Positions 50,240-57,642 of a stretch of DNA of 64,000 nucleotides are shown piece after piece. How positions within the stretch are numbered: the stretch's first letter is position 1; every line of letters begins with the position of its first letter. Below the pieces are notes generated by a model. The model made no database searches, was not told the DNA's origin, and saw nothing but the letters and a program-made list of their open reading frames with translations. The position numbers were made by a program, and so were the translations under genes. This stretch comes from Sphingomonas leidyi (GTDB lineage Bacteria > Pseudomonadota > Alphaproteobacteria > Sphingomonadales > Sphingomonadaceae). The stretch lies in assembly GCF_011761945.1 (NCBI RefSeq), contig NZ_JAASQV010000001.1, forward strand, positions 1,798,001-1,862,000. The letters are read 5' to 3'.

Positions 50240-51589
50240 ATGGACTTCACTCCGCAACAGGCGATCCTCGAACTGGGCGACGCCTTCTACGATCCGGTCG
50301 CCGCGGCGCCGTTCCCGCAGACGATCCTGCGCTTCCGCAACGATCGGGCTGCCGCGGAAGTGGGGCTGGACGGAATGTCCGACGCGGAATGGATCGCGCA
50401 TTTCGGCCGGTTCGAACCACTGCGGGACTCGCTCGCGACGCCGCTCGCGCTGCGCTATCACGGCCACCAGTTCCGCGTGTACAATCCCGAGATCGGCGAC
50501 GGCCGCGGCTTCCTGTTCGCGCAAATGCGCGATCGGGGCGGCCGGCTGATGGATCTCGGCACCAAGGGATCGGGGCAGACACCCCATAGCCGCTTCGGCG
50601 ACGGGCGCCTCACCCTGAAGGGCGGCGTGCGCGAGATCCTCGCCACCGAGATGCTGGAGGCGCTGGGCGTCGAGACTTCGCGCAGCTTCTCTCTCATCGA
50701 GACCGGCGAGGCGCTCCACCGCGGCGACGAGCCGTCCCCCACGCGCTCGTCGGTGCTCGTCCGCCTCAGCCACGGCCATATCCGCATCGGCACCTTCCAG
50801 CGCCTCGCCCATCTTCAAGACCGGGACGCGCTCCGCCAGCTGACCGCCTATGTGCTGCGCCACTATCATGGCGAGGAATATGGCGAGGACGGCCCCGCCC
50901 GGCTGCTCGCCCATGTCACCCGGCGGACCGCGCGGATGGCGGCGCGCTACATGGCAGCCGGCTTCGTCCACGGCGTGCTCAACAGCGACAATATCAACGT
51001 CACCGGGGAAAGCTTCGATTATGGCCCGTGGCGTTTCGCGCCGTTCTGGGACCCGGGCTTCACCGCCGCCTATTTCGACCATGCCGGGCTCTATGCCTTC
51101 GGCCGCCAGCCCGAAGCGATCTACTGGGACGCGATGCAGCTCGCCATCTCGCTCCGCCCCATCGCCGAGGAGGAACCGCTGATCGAGGCGATGGACCTCT
51201 TCCCCGAGGCCTATAGGCGCGAAGTGACCGACGCGCTGCTCTGGCGCCTCGGCGTCCTGCCGCGCGGCACCGAGGCGGATCGCGTGCTGACGGCCACGCT
51301 CGAGAAGGCGCTCGCCGAGACGCTGACGCCGCTGGACGAATTCTTCTTCGACGCCTTCGGGGGCGAGCTCCCCACGCAATATGGCGAGGCGTTCGACGAT
51401 CTGCGCGGCCAGCTCGAACACTATCGTCCCCGCAAGGGGCGCGACCATGACCATTGGTCCGGCGCTCCCTGCTCGATGCTGATCGACGAGGTGGAGGCGA
51501 TCTGGGCGTCGATCGCCGACTCGGACGATTGGGGGCCGCTCCACGCAAAGGTCGCCGCCATCCGGCGCATGGCTCAGGCACTGGCCTAG
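50240..51589 (+). CDS. selO: Protein adenylyltransferase SelO (YdiU family)
   Basis: A 449-aa pseudokinase-fold protein. Motifs include LRYHGHQFRVYNPEIGDGRG, DLGTKGSGQTPHSRFGDGR (the Gly-rich/nucleotide loop with the catalytic Lys), GVETSRSFSLIETGE, and the metal-binding NSDNINVTGESFDYGPW with FWDPGF. SelO transfers AMP to Ser, Thr or Tyr of target proteins, in several bacteria linked to redox control. Family members often end with a Cys or selenocysteine; this one ends in AQALA without it. ATG 50240 gives the normal N-terminus MDFTPQQAIL. Promoter elements must lie inside the opposing hydrolase gene. Confidence 0.93.
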   Translation: MDFTPQQAILELGDAFYDPVAAAPFPQTILRFRNDRAAAEVGLDGMSDAEWIAHFGRFEPLRDSLATPLALRYHGHQFRVYNPEIGDGRGFLFAQMRDRGGRLMDLGTKGSGQTPHSRFGDGRLTLKGGVREILATEMLEALGVETSRSFSLIETGEALHRGDEPSPTRSSVLVRLSHGHIRIGTFQRLAHLQDRDALRQLTAYVLRHYHGEEYGEDGPARLLAHVTRRTARMAARYMAAGFVHGVLNSDNINVTGESFDYGPWRFAPFWDPGFTAAYFDHAGLYAFGRQPEAIYWDAMQLAISLRPIAEEEPLIEAMDLFPEAYRREVTDALLWRLGVLPRGTEADRVLTATLEKALAETLTPLDEFFFDAFGGELPTQYGEAFDDLRGQLEHYRPRKGRDHDHWSGAPCSMLIDEVEAIWASIADSDDWGPLHAKVAAIRRMAQALA

Positions 51590-51648
51590 CCGCCAAAATT
51601 CGTGCAAGAGCGCTTGATCCTTCCTGAAAGTGCATCCCCCGACATCGA

Positions 51649-53064
51649 ATGCCCGGCACGGAAATCATCTCGACCGAACCCGCCACCGGCGCCGTTCTCT
51701 GGCGCCAGGCCCGCGGAGACGCCGACAGGGAAGTCGCCTCCGCGCGCCAGAGCTGGGCCGCATGGGCCGCACATCCGCTCGCCTATCGCATCGAGGCGCT
51801 GCGCCGCTTCGCCAATGTCGTGCGGCAGAAGGCGGACGCCTTCACCGATCTGCTCGCCCGCGAGACCGGCAAGCCGCTATGGGAGGCGCGCAGCGAGATC
51901 GAGACGGTGATCTCCAAGGTCGACATCTCGATCACGGCCTTTTCCGAGCGCACCGGCCAACGCCGCATCGACGCGCCGATGAACACCCGCCTGGCGCTGC
52001 GCCACAAGCCGCATGGCGTGCTGGCGGTGCTGGGCCCGTATAACTTTCCCGTCCACCTGCCGAACGGCCACATCGTCCCCGCGCTGCTCGCCGGCAACGC
52101 CGTGGTGTTCAAGCCCTCGGAGAAGACCCCCGCCTCGGGCGCCTTCCTGGTCGATTGCTACCGCGCCGCCGGCATTCCCGAGGGCTGCATCCGCCTGCTG
52201 ATCGGCGGCCCGGACGAAGGCAAGGCGCTGGCCGGCCATCCGGACATCGACGGGCTGCTGTTCACCGGTTCGGCCAATACCGGGATCGCCCTCAACCGCC
52301 AGTTCGCCACCAAGCCCGAGAAGATCCTCGCGCTGGAGATGGGCGGCAATAATCCGATCGTGGTGTGGGATACGCCCGATCTCTATTCGGCCGCCGTCCT
52401 CGTCGTGCAGTCGGCCTTCACCACGGCTGGCCAGCGCTGCACCGCCGCCCGCCGCCTGATCGTCGACGAGAAGCTCCACGAGCCGCTGATGGCCGAGCTG
52501 AACAAGCTGATCGGCCGGCTGATCATCGGCGAACCGCATGCCGACCCCGCTCCCTTCATGGGCCCGGTGATCGACAATGACGCGGCCGACATGCTCACCG
52601 AGAGCTTCCTGGCGCTGCTCACCATGGGCGGCCGTCCGATCCGCCACATGGAGCGCCCGATCGAGGGCCGCCCGTTCCTTACGCCCGGCGTGATCGACAT
52701 GACCGGCGCGAACGAGAAGGTGGACGTCGAGCTGTTCGGCCCGATCCTCCAGGTCTTCCGGGTGAACAGCTTCGAGGAAGCGATCGCCGAGGCGAACGAC
52801 ACGCGCTACGGCCTGTCGGCCAGCCTGGTCGCGCAGAATCCCAAGCTCTACGACCAGTTCTGGGCGAACATCCGCGCCGGCATCGTCAACTGGAACCGGC
52901 CGACCAACGGCGCTTCCTCCGCCGCGCCCTTCGGCGGCGTCGGCTGGTCGGGCAATCACCGGCCCAGCGCCTATTACGCAGCCGATTATTGCGCCTATCC
53001 GGTGGTCTCGTCGGAAAGCGACTCCGCCCGTGCCTCGATGGGCGTGGGCCTGCGCGACGCCTGA
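51649..53064 (+). CDS. astD: Succinylglutamate-semialdehyde dehydrogenase
   Basis: A 471-aa aldehyde dehydrogenase with AstD-like features: N-terminal ISTEPATGAVLWRQ, RRIDAPMNTRLALRHKPHGV, GPYNFPVHLPNGHIVPAL, LEMGGNNPIVVW (Glu230) and the nucleophile Cys264 in TTAGQRCTAARR. It oxidises N-succinylglutamate 5-semialdehyde to N-succinylglutamate in the arginine succinyltransferase pathway. No astA, astB or astE lies nearby, which is unusual since they normally cluster. A related semialdehyde dehydrogenase role is possible. ATG 51649 is 60 bp after selO; co-transcription is plausible. Confidence 0.88.
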   Translation: MPGTEIISTEPATGAVLWRQARGDADREVASARQSWAAWAAHPLAYRIEALRRFANVVRQKADAFTDLLARETGKPLWEARSEIETVISKVDISITAFSERTGQRRIDAPMNTRLALRHKPHGVLAVLGPYNFPVHLPNGHIVPALLAGNAVVFKPSEKTPASGAFLVDCYRAAGIPEGCIRLLIGGPDEGKALAGHPDIDGLLFTGSANTGIALNRQFATKPEKILALEMGGNNPIVVWDTPDLYSAAVLVVQSAFTTAGQRCTAARRLIVDEKLHEPLMAELNKLIGRLIIGEPHADPAPFMGPVIDNDAADMLTESFLALLTMGGRPIRHMERPIEGRPFLTPGVIDMTGANEKVDVELFGPILQVFRVNSFEEAIAEANDTRYGLSASLVAQNPKLYDQFWANIRAGIVNWNRPTNGASSAAPFGGVGWSGNHRPSAYYAADYCAYPVVSSESDSARASMGVGLRDA

Positions 53065-53144
53065 GCAATACTTTGTTACAGCAGCGTTATTGAAGCGGAC
53101 ATGACCGCCGCCTAGATTGTGCTCTGCGGACCGGGCCCCTCTGG

Positions 53145-53166
53145 CGAGGGCTTCTACAAGCCCTCG
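53145..53166 (+). promoter_or_regulatory. Stable leader hairpin before the BI-1 gene
   Basis: CGAGGGCTT (53145-53153), loop CTAC, AAGCCCTCG (53158-53166): a perfect 9-bp stem 120 bp upstream of the GTG start, without a T-run. It sits in a 223-bp gap after astD. The ybhL leader RNA family precedes BI-1/YbhL genes in alphaproteobacteria, and this could be a member; that match is from memory of the family, not from a search. Confidence 0.45.
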
Positions 53167-53287
53167 TGATGTCGGACCGCATCGAGCGCGCTCGGTGCAG
53201 GTTTCGGACGGCCAGTCCCCCTTCCCCACCGAGACCGGACCGAGTGGCGCTCGATCGAATGCCTTGCTTCGATTGGAGTTTTCACAC

Positions 53288-53998
53288 GTGAACCCTCTCT
53301 ACCAGATCCCCCGCACCGGCGCCGCCGCCGCGCGCTTCGACGGGGGGCTGCGCCAGCACATGCTGGGCATCTACCGCAACATGGGGATCGGTCTGGCGAT
53401 CACCGGCCTCGTCGCGCTTGCCGTGGCGAACACGCCGGCGCTGGTCGCGCTGATCTTCGGCACCCCGCTCAAATGGGTCGCCATGTTCGCGCCGCTCGCC
53501 TTCATCTTCTTCTTCCAGTTCCGCATCGAGCGGATGAGCGTCGCCGGCGCGCGCACGGCCTTCTTCGCCTTTGCCGGCGTGATGGGCGTGTCGATGGCGA
53601 GCATCTTCCTGGTCTTCACCGGCCAGAGCATCGCCATGGCCTTCTTCGCTGCCGCCGCGATGTTCCTGGCGCTCAGCCTGTTCGGCTATTCGACCAAGCG
53701 CGACCTGACCGGCATGGGCACCTTCCTGTTCGTCGGCCTGATCGCGGTGGTGCTGGCGAGCATCGTCAACGTCTTCCTCGGCTCGTCGATGCTGCAGATG
53801 CTGCTTTCGGTCGTCGGCGTCGTGGTGTTCGCCGGACTCACCGCCTGGGACACGCAGCGCCTGAAGAGCGAATATGCCCATTACGGCCGCAGCGAAGCGG
53901 CCGACAAGCTCGCGATCATGGGCGCGCTGTCGCTCTATCTGAACCTGATCAACATGTTCCAGCTGCTGCTCGGCCTGATGGGCCAGCGAGAGGAGTAA
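53288..53998 (+). CDS. Bax inhibitor-1 / YccA-type membrane protein
   Basis: A 236-aa protein from GTG 53288 (NPLYQIPRTGAAAARFDGGL follows) with seven predicted membrane segments and the BI-1 features: an N-terminal arm, then LYRNMGIG-like QHMLGIYRNMGIGLAI, YSTKRDLTGMGTFLFVGLIA, and the C-terminal TAWDTQRLKSEYA loop with the conserved acidic residue. BI-1 proteins are thought to be pH-sensitive calcium leak channels. The GTG start has a TTGGAG 8-13 nt upstream. A long frame back to 53117 contains no membrane segment and is not needed. The zinc-ribbon gene follows after 2 nt, so they form an operon. Confidence 0.9.
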   Translation: MNPLYQIPRTGAAAARFDGGLRQHMLGIYRNMGIGLAITGLVALAVANTPALVALIFGTPLKWVAMFAPLAFIFFFQFRIERMSVAGARTAFFAFAGVMGVSMASIFLVFTGQSIAMAFFAAAAMFLALSLFGYSTKRDLTGMGTFLFVGLIAVVLASIVNVFLGSSMLQMLLSVVGVVVFAGLTAWDTQRLKSEYAHYGRSEAADKLAIMGALSLYLNLINMFQLLLGLMGQREE

Positions 53999-54000
53999 CC

Positions 54001-54279
54001 ATGGCCAGCTTCACCTGCCCCGTCGACGGCACCGTGCTGGTGCCGGTCGAGCGCTCGGGGATCGAGATCGACCATTGCCCCAGCTGCCGCGGCGTGTGGC
54101 TGGACCGCGGCGAGCTCGACAAGATCATCGAGCGCAGCGCTGCCCCGGCCGCGGCCCCGCCGCCCCAATATCGCGAGGAGCGGCCCCGCCATGACGAGCG
54201 CGGCCACGGCTATGGCCATGGCGGCAGCCACTATCCGCAGAAGCGCCGCAAATCGTTCCTCGAGGACCTGTTCGACTGA
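54001..54279 (+). CDS. Zinc-ribbon protein (zf-TFIIB family)
   Basis: A 92-aa protein beginning MASFTCPVDGTVL. Four cysteines/metal ligands are arranged CPVDG...CPSCRGVWLDRGELDKI, the TFIIB-type zinc ribbon of bacterial zf-TFIIB proteins. A Pro/Arg/His-rich, probably disordered tail with GHGYGHGGSHY follows. The function is unknown; such proteins may bind nucleic acid or protein partners. Start ATG 54001 lies 2 nt after the BI-1 stop, with GAGAGGAGTAACC just before it as ribosome-binding site. A terminator-like hairpin follows 10 bp after the stop. Confidence 0.85.
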   Translation: MASFTCPVDGTVLVPVERSGIEIDHCPSCRGVWLDRGELDKIIERSAAPAAAPPPQYREERPRHDERGHGYGHGGSHYPQKRRKSFLEDLFD

Positions 54280-54288
54280 TCCGTTCCC

Positions 54289-54317
54289 GCCCGCGTGCAG
54301 GCGCATTACACGCGGGC
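54289..54317. terminator. Hairpin after the zinc-ribbon gene
   Basis: Perfect 9-bp arms GCCCGCGTG (54289-54297) and CACGCGGGC (54309-54317) with an 11-nt loop, starting 10 nt after the stop of the zinc-ribbon gene. No T-run, so intrinsic termination is uncertain. Confidence 0.45.
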
Positions 54318-54430
54318 AGACGGCGGCGCGGCCCTTCCCCCTCTCTCACCTGCGAGGGTCGCGCCCCGTCACTCACTTCCTCCCCGCGCCGTTGCGGCTA
54401 TGGTGTGACCGCTAACAGGGGAGGAAGACC

Positions 54431-55747
54431 ATGTTCACCCGCAGGTCCGTGCTCGGATCGGGTGCCGCCGCGCTGGCCGGCACCGCGCTGCCCCTCCCCG
54501 TCGCCGCTGCCTCGCCCGGCGATTTCGTCACGCGCCGGGGCACGGGCCTGTTCCTCGGCGGCAAGCCCCATCGCTTCGTCGGCGCGAATATGTGGTACGC
54601 CGCCTGGCTGGGCGCCGATGCCCCCTGGGGCAATCGCGATCGCCTGCGCCGCGAACTCGATGCCCTTGCCGCGATGGGCGTCCGCAACCTGCGCATCGCC
54701 GCTTCGGCCGAGGATTCGCCGCTCCGGAATTCGGTGAAGCCCGCCTTCCGCACCCGGGGCAGCGCCTGGAACCCGGCACTGGTCGAAGGCCTGGCCTTCG
54801 CGCTCTCGGAACTCGTCCGGCGCGACATGAGGGCGGTGCTCTACCTCACCAATTTCTGGGAATGGTCGGGCGGGATGATGACCTATCTCAGCTGGGCGAA
54901 TGGCGGCAAGTATCTCGACATGAACGATCCCGCGCACCCGTGGCCGGCATTCCCGGACATGGCCGCGCAATTCTATGCCAATGCCGAAGCGGTGGGCCTG
55001 TATCGCGACTATGTCCGCGCCACGGTGGAGCGCCATGCCGGCGATCCGGCGATCATGGCCTGGCAACTCGCCAACGAGCCGCGCCCCGGCGGCAGCGCCA
55101 AGGCGGCCGAACCGCTGCTTTCGGCCTATTATGGCTGGATCCAGGGGACAGCCAGGCTGATCAAGTCGCTTGCGCCGCGGCATCTCGTCTCGACGGGCAG
55201 CGAGGGCTTGATGGGCTCGATCGAGCGCGCCGATATCTACAGGGCCGCCCATGGCTTCCCCGAGATCGACTATCTGACGGCGCATATCTGGCCGCTCAAC
55301 TGGGGCTGGGTCGATGCCGGGAACCTGGCCGGCACCAACGAGGCGAGCCTCGCCAGGGTACGCGAATATATCGCCCGCCACATCGCGCTGGCCACCGAGC
55401 TGGGCAAGCCGCTGGTGATCGAGGAGTTCGGCTATCCGCGCGACGGCGGCGGCTATGACCCGGAGTCGGCGACGCGGTTCCGGGATCTGTATTACAAGCT
55501 GATCTACGATGCGGTCGAAGCCAGCGCGAGGGCTGGCGGGCCGATCACGGGCTCGAACTTCTGGGCCTGGAACGGCGAAGGCCGGCCCGCACGCGGCGAT
55601 CACCGCTTCCGCCCCGGCGACACCGCCTGGCTCGGCGATCCGCCGCACGAACCGCAGGGCTGGTACGGCGTGTTCGACGGCGACGCGACTACGCGGGCCG
55701 CGATCCAGGCGCATGCCCATGCGCTCGCGGCAACGCATGGCGACTAG
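54431..55747 (+). CDS. Tat-exported GH5 family glycoside hydrolase (mannanase-like)
   Basis: A 438-aa enzyme. The N-terminus MFTRRSVLGSGAAALAG is a twin-arginine signal with cleavage after VAA-A (about 26). The (beta/alpha)8 domain holds the GH5 catalytic pair: acid/base Glu216 in LANEPRPGG and nucleophile Glu332 in VIEEFGYP. The surroundings (FVGANMWYAAWLG, TNFWEWSGGM, THIWPLNWGW-like AHIWPLNWG) resemble beta-1,4-mannanases (subfamily 7). It would cut mannan or a related beta-glycan outside the cytoplasm, after folding in the cytoplasm. It appears monocistronic; a GGGAGGAAG precedes the ATG. Confidence 0.9.
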   Translation: MFTRRSVLGSGAAALAGTALPLPVAAASPGDFVTRRGTGLFLGGKPHRFVGANMWYAAWLGADAPWGNRDRLRRELDALAAMGVRNLRIAASAEDSPLRNSVKPAFRTRGSAWNPALVEGLAFALSELVRRDMRAVLYLTNFWEWSGGMMTYLSWANGGKYLDMNDPAHPWPAFPDMAAQFYANAEAVGLYRDYVRATVERHAGDPAIMAWQLANEPRPGGSAKAAEPLLSAYYGWIQGTARLIKSLAPRHLVSTGSEGLMGSIERADIYRAAHGFPEIDYLTAHIWPLNWGWVDAGNLAGTNEASLARVREYIARHIALATELGKPLVIEEFGYPRDGGGYDPESATRFRDLYYKLIYDAVEASARAGGPITGSNFWAWNGEGRPARGDHRFRPGDTAWLGDPPHEPQGWYGVFDGDATTRAAIQAHAHALAATHGD

Positions 55748-55909
55748 ATCGCGCAAGATCGGCGCGTCAAAGCCATTTCGGACCCGATAAATTCCCGAAA
55801 AACGAAAGTTGAATATAGTATATCTCACAGTCGCATGCCGCCAATGACCGGCACTTCCTGTATGAACCCTCGCATATTGCGAGTTTCATGAAATATATGG
55901 AGATTTCAC

Positions 55910-56329
55910 ATGGAGCTAGTTCTCGAGAAATCAGCCGACATCAAGGAAGTATCGCAAGGATTCTCGGATGTTGTCGATTGGAGGAAATATGATGGTCAGC
56001 GCGTGAAGGGATCCAGCGGACCTAATATTTACCTTATGCTGAACGGAATTCTCCGGATAATTCCGAATCCCCAAACCTACGTCCAGCTCTTCCGCAATTG
56101 GGACGGCATCTCGGTGAACGATTATCTGGTGGACAATGCCCCCTCCGGCGAACCGTTGACCAACGGGTCCGTCCTCATCAACGACGGCGGCCGGATCTAT
56201 CTAGTCACCCTGTCCCACAAGATGTGGGTGCCGGATATGCCCACCTACAACAGGTTCAACTTCGGCATGGCGATCGCCGTGCCGCCGATCGTCGCGCAAT
56301 ATATCCCGACGGGGCCGAACGTCGGCTGA
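55910..56329 (+). CDS. Hypothetical protein with an internal 21-residue repeat
   Basis: A 139-aa orphan from ATG 55910 (GGAG eight nt upstream). It has no signal peptide. Two copies of a 21-residue unit sit at about 37-57 (GPNIYLMLNGILRIIPNPQTY) and 93-113 (GGRIYLVTLSHKMWVPDMPTY), agreeing at G-x-x-IYL...P...TY. Such beta-hairpin-like units occur in surface or cell-wall associated proteins. The 160 bp upstream and the first third of the gene are clearly AT-richer than the neighbours. A small hairpin CTCGCA-TAT-TGCGAG (about 55868-55882) precedes the gene. Function unknown. Confidence 0.65.
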   Translation: MELVLEKSADIKEVSQGFSDVVDWRKYDGQRVKGSSGPNIYLMLNGILRIIPNPQTYVQLFRNWDGISVNDYLVDNAPSGEPLTNGSVLINDGGRIYLVTLSHKMWVPDMPTYNRFNFGMAIAVPPIVAQYIPTGPNVG

Positions 56330-56413
56330 TTCCGGGGGCCGGGATAGTTTCGCTAGCCCGGCCCCAATCAAGCCTCGGTTGTCGCGAACGTCTGCGGGGG
56401 CCATTTGCCGCAA

Positions 56414-57199
56414 ATGGCAACGCTCCTCGATCCTACCGCGCGCGGGCGCGTGATCCTTGTCGGCGCCGGCCCGGGTGATCCGGGCCTGCTCACCGTGCGC
56501 GCCGTCGAAGCGCTGGGCCAGGCCGATGTGCTCGTCCATGACGGGCTGGTCGATCCCCGCGTGCTCGATCTGGCGCCCCAGGCGCACCGCATCTCGGTCG
56601 CCAAGTCGCGCTCGAAGCACACCCTGCCACAGGATGCGATCAACGCCCTGATCGTCGCGCATGTGAAGACCGGCGCGATCGTCGTCCGCCTGAAGGGGGG
56701 TGACCCGTTCATCTTCGGCCGCGGCGGCGAGGAAGTCGAAGCCGTGCGCGCCGCCGGCCTGCCCGTCGAAGTCATCCCGGGCATCTCCGCGGCGCTGGGC
56801 GCGGCCGCCGAGGTCCACCTGCCCCTCACCCATCGCGACTGGTCGAGCGCGGTCAGCTTCGTCGCCGGCCAGTGCAAGGGCCTGAGCGCGCAGGACTGGT
56901 CCGGGCTGGCGGGCAAGGGCCGCACGCTGGTGATCTATATGGGCGTCGCCACCTGCCCGGACATCTCCGAGAAGCTGATGAATGACGGCGTCTCGCCCGA
57001 CATGCCCGTTGCCGTGCTCGAGCGCGGGACGCTGGAGGGCAGTCGCGCCATGCGCACGCTGCTCGCCGATCTCGGCCCGATGGTCGCGCGCGAGAAGGTG
57101 CGGAGTCCCGCGATCATCATCGTCGGCGAGGTCGTGATGCTCGCCGACGCCGAGGACAAGCTCGCCAACTGGGCGAATGCGGCGGAGGCGCTGGCATGA
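56414..57199 (+). CDS. cobA: Uroporphyrinogen-III C-methyltransferase (siroheme synthesis)
   Basis: A 261-aa SUMT from ATG 56414 (MATLLDPTARGRVILVGAGP); a TTG at 56405 is an alternative, being nearer to the GGGGG ribosome-binding stretch. Motifs: VGAGPGDPGLLTVRAVEAL for SAM binding, VVRLKGGDPFIFGRGGEEVEA, PGISAALGAAAEVHLPLTHR and LVIYMGVA. It adds methyl groups to C2 and C7 of uroporphyrinogen III, giving precorrin-2, the siroheme precursor needed by CysI. It heads the sulfate-assimilation operon; its stop overlaps the DUF2849 start by 4 nt. It lacks the CysG dehydrogenase/ferrochelatase half. Confidence 0.93.
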   Translation: MATLLDPTARGRVILVGAGPGDPGLLTVRAVEALGQADVLVHDGLVDPRVLDLAPQAHRISVAKSRSKHTLPQDAINALIVAHVKTGAIVVRLKGGDPFIFGRGGEEVEAVRAAGLPVEVIPGISAALGAAAEVHLPLTHRDWSSAVSFVAGQCKGLSAQDWSGLAGKGRTLVIYMGVATCPDISEKLMNDGVSPDMPVAVLERGTLEGSRAMRTLLADLGPMVAREKVRSPAIIIVGEVVMLADAEDKLANWANAAEALA

Positions 57200-57492
57200 A
57201 GCTGCTCACCGGAAACGACCTCCCCACCGGAGACGTCACCTGGTGGACCGGCACCGGCTGGTCGCGCCATGTGGAGGATGCCGTCGATGTCGGCGACCAG
57301 GGCGAGGCGATCGCGCATGCCGAGGAAGGCGCGCGACGCGTCAACGGCCCCTATGTGATCGACGCCACCGCGACGCCCGAGGGTCCGCGCCCCGCGCACA
57401 TCAAGGACCGCATCCGCGCGCTCGGCCCCACTGTCCGCCCGGACCTGACCCTCAAGCCGGCGGATCCGAATGCCGGAAGCTGGGTAATATGA
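57196..57492 (+). CDS. DUF2849 family protein
   Basis: A 98-aa soluble protein, MKLLTGNDLPTGDVTWWTGT at the start, then ACATP-like YVIDATATPEGPRPAHIKDRIRALGPTVRPDL. This is the DUF2849 pattern, found in alphaproteobacteria between siroheme synthase and sulfite reductase genes. Its function is unknown; the strict synteny suggests a role in siroheme delivery or sulfite reductase activity. It starts 4 nt before the cobA stop. The 150 bp between it and cysI is a repeat-rich hairpin region (57503-57637). Confidence 0.87.
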   Translation: MKLLTGNDLPTGDVTWWTGTGWSRHVEDAVDVGDQGEAIAHAEEGARRVNGPYVIDATATPEGPRPAHIKDRIRALGPTVRPDLTLKPADPNAGSWVI

Positions 57493-57502
57493 GCGCGATT
57501 TT

Positions 57503-57637
57503 CAGCTCCTCCCCGGAACGGGGAGGAGAACCGCTCGCGCCGCGAGTGGTGGAGGGGGCCCTGCCCCAGGCGAGACATGCGTGGCGGACCCCCTCCACCA
57601 TGCTTCGCATGGTCCCCCTTCCCGTTCCGGGGAGGAA
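57503..57637. repeat. Composite inverted-repeat element before cysI
   Basis: Several perfect stems follow one another: CTCCTCCCC/GGGGAGGAG (57506-57528), CTCGCG/CGCGAG (about 57534-57546), the 12-bp pair TGGTGGAGGGGG (57547-57558) with CCCCCTCCACCA (57589-57600), and ACCATGC/GCATGGT (57597-57613). The right end GTTCCGGGGAGGA repeats the left end in inverse orientation. This has the structure of a REP-like or MITE-like insertion. The right end directly provides the ribosome-binding site of cysI. Confidence 0.65.
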
Positions 57638-57642
57638 CTAAC

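Noticed and set aside
50222..51607. N-terminal extension of the alpha/beta hydrolase (753 codons in all)
   Set aside because: The upstream part is antisense to selO and lacks family similarity; the hydrolase fold begins at ATG 50221.
55868..55882. Small hairpin CTCGCA-TAT-TGCGAG as an operator
   Set aside because: Arms of 6 bp and a 3-nt loop are too short to separate from chance; mentioned only in the gene entry.
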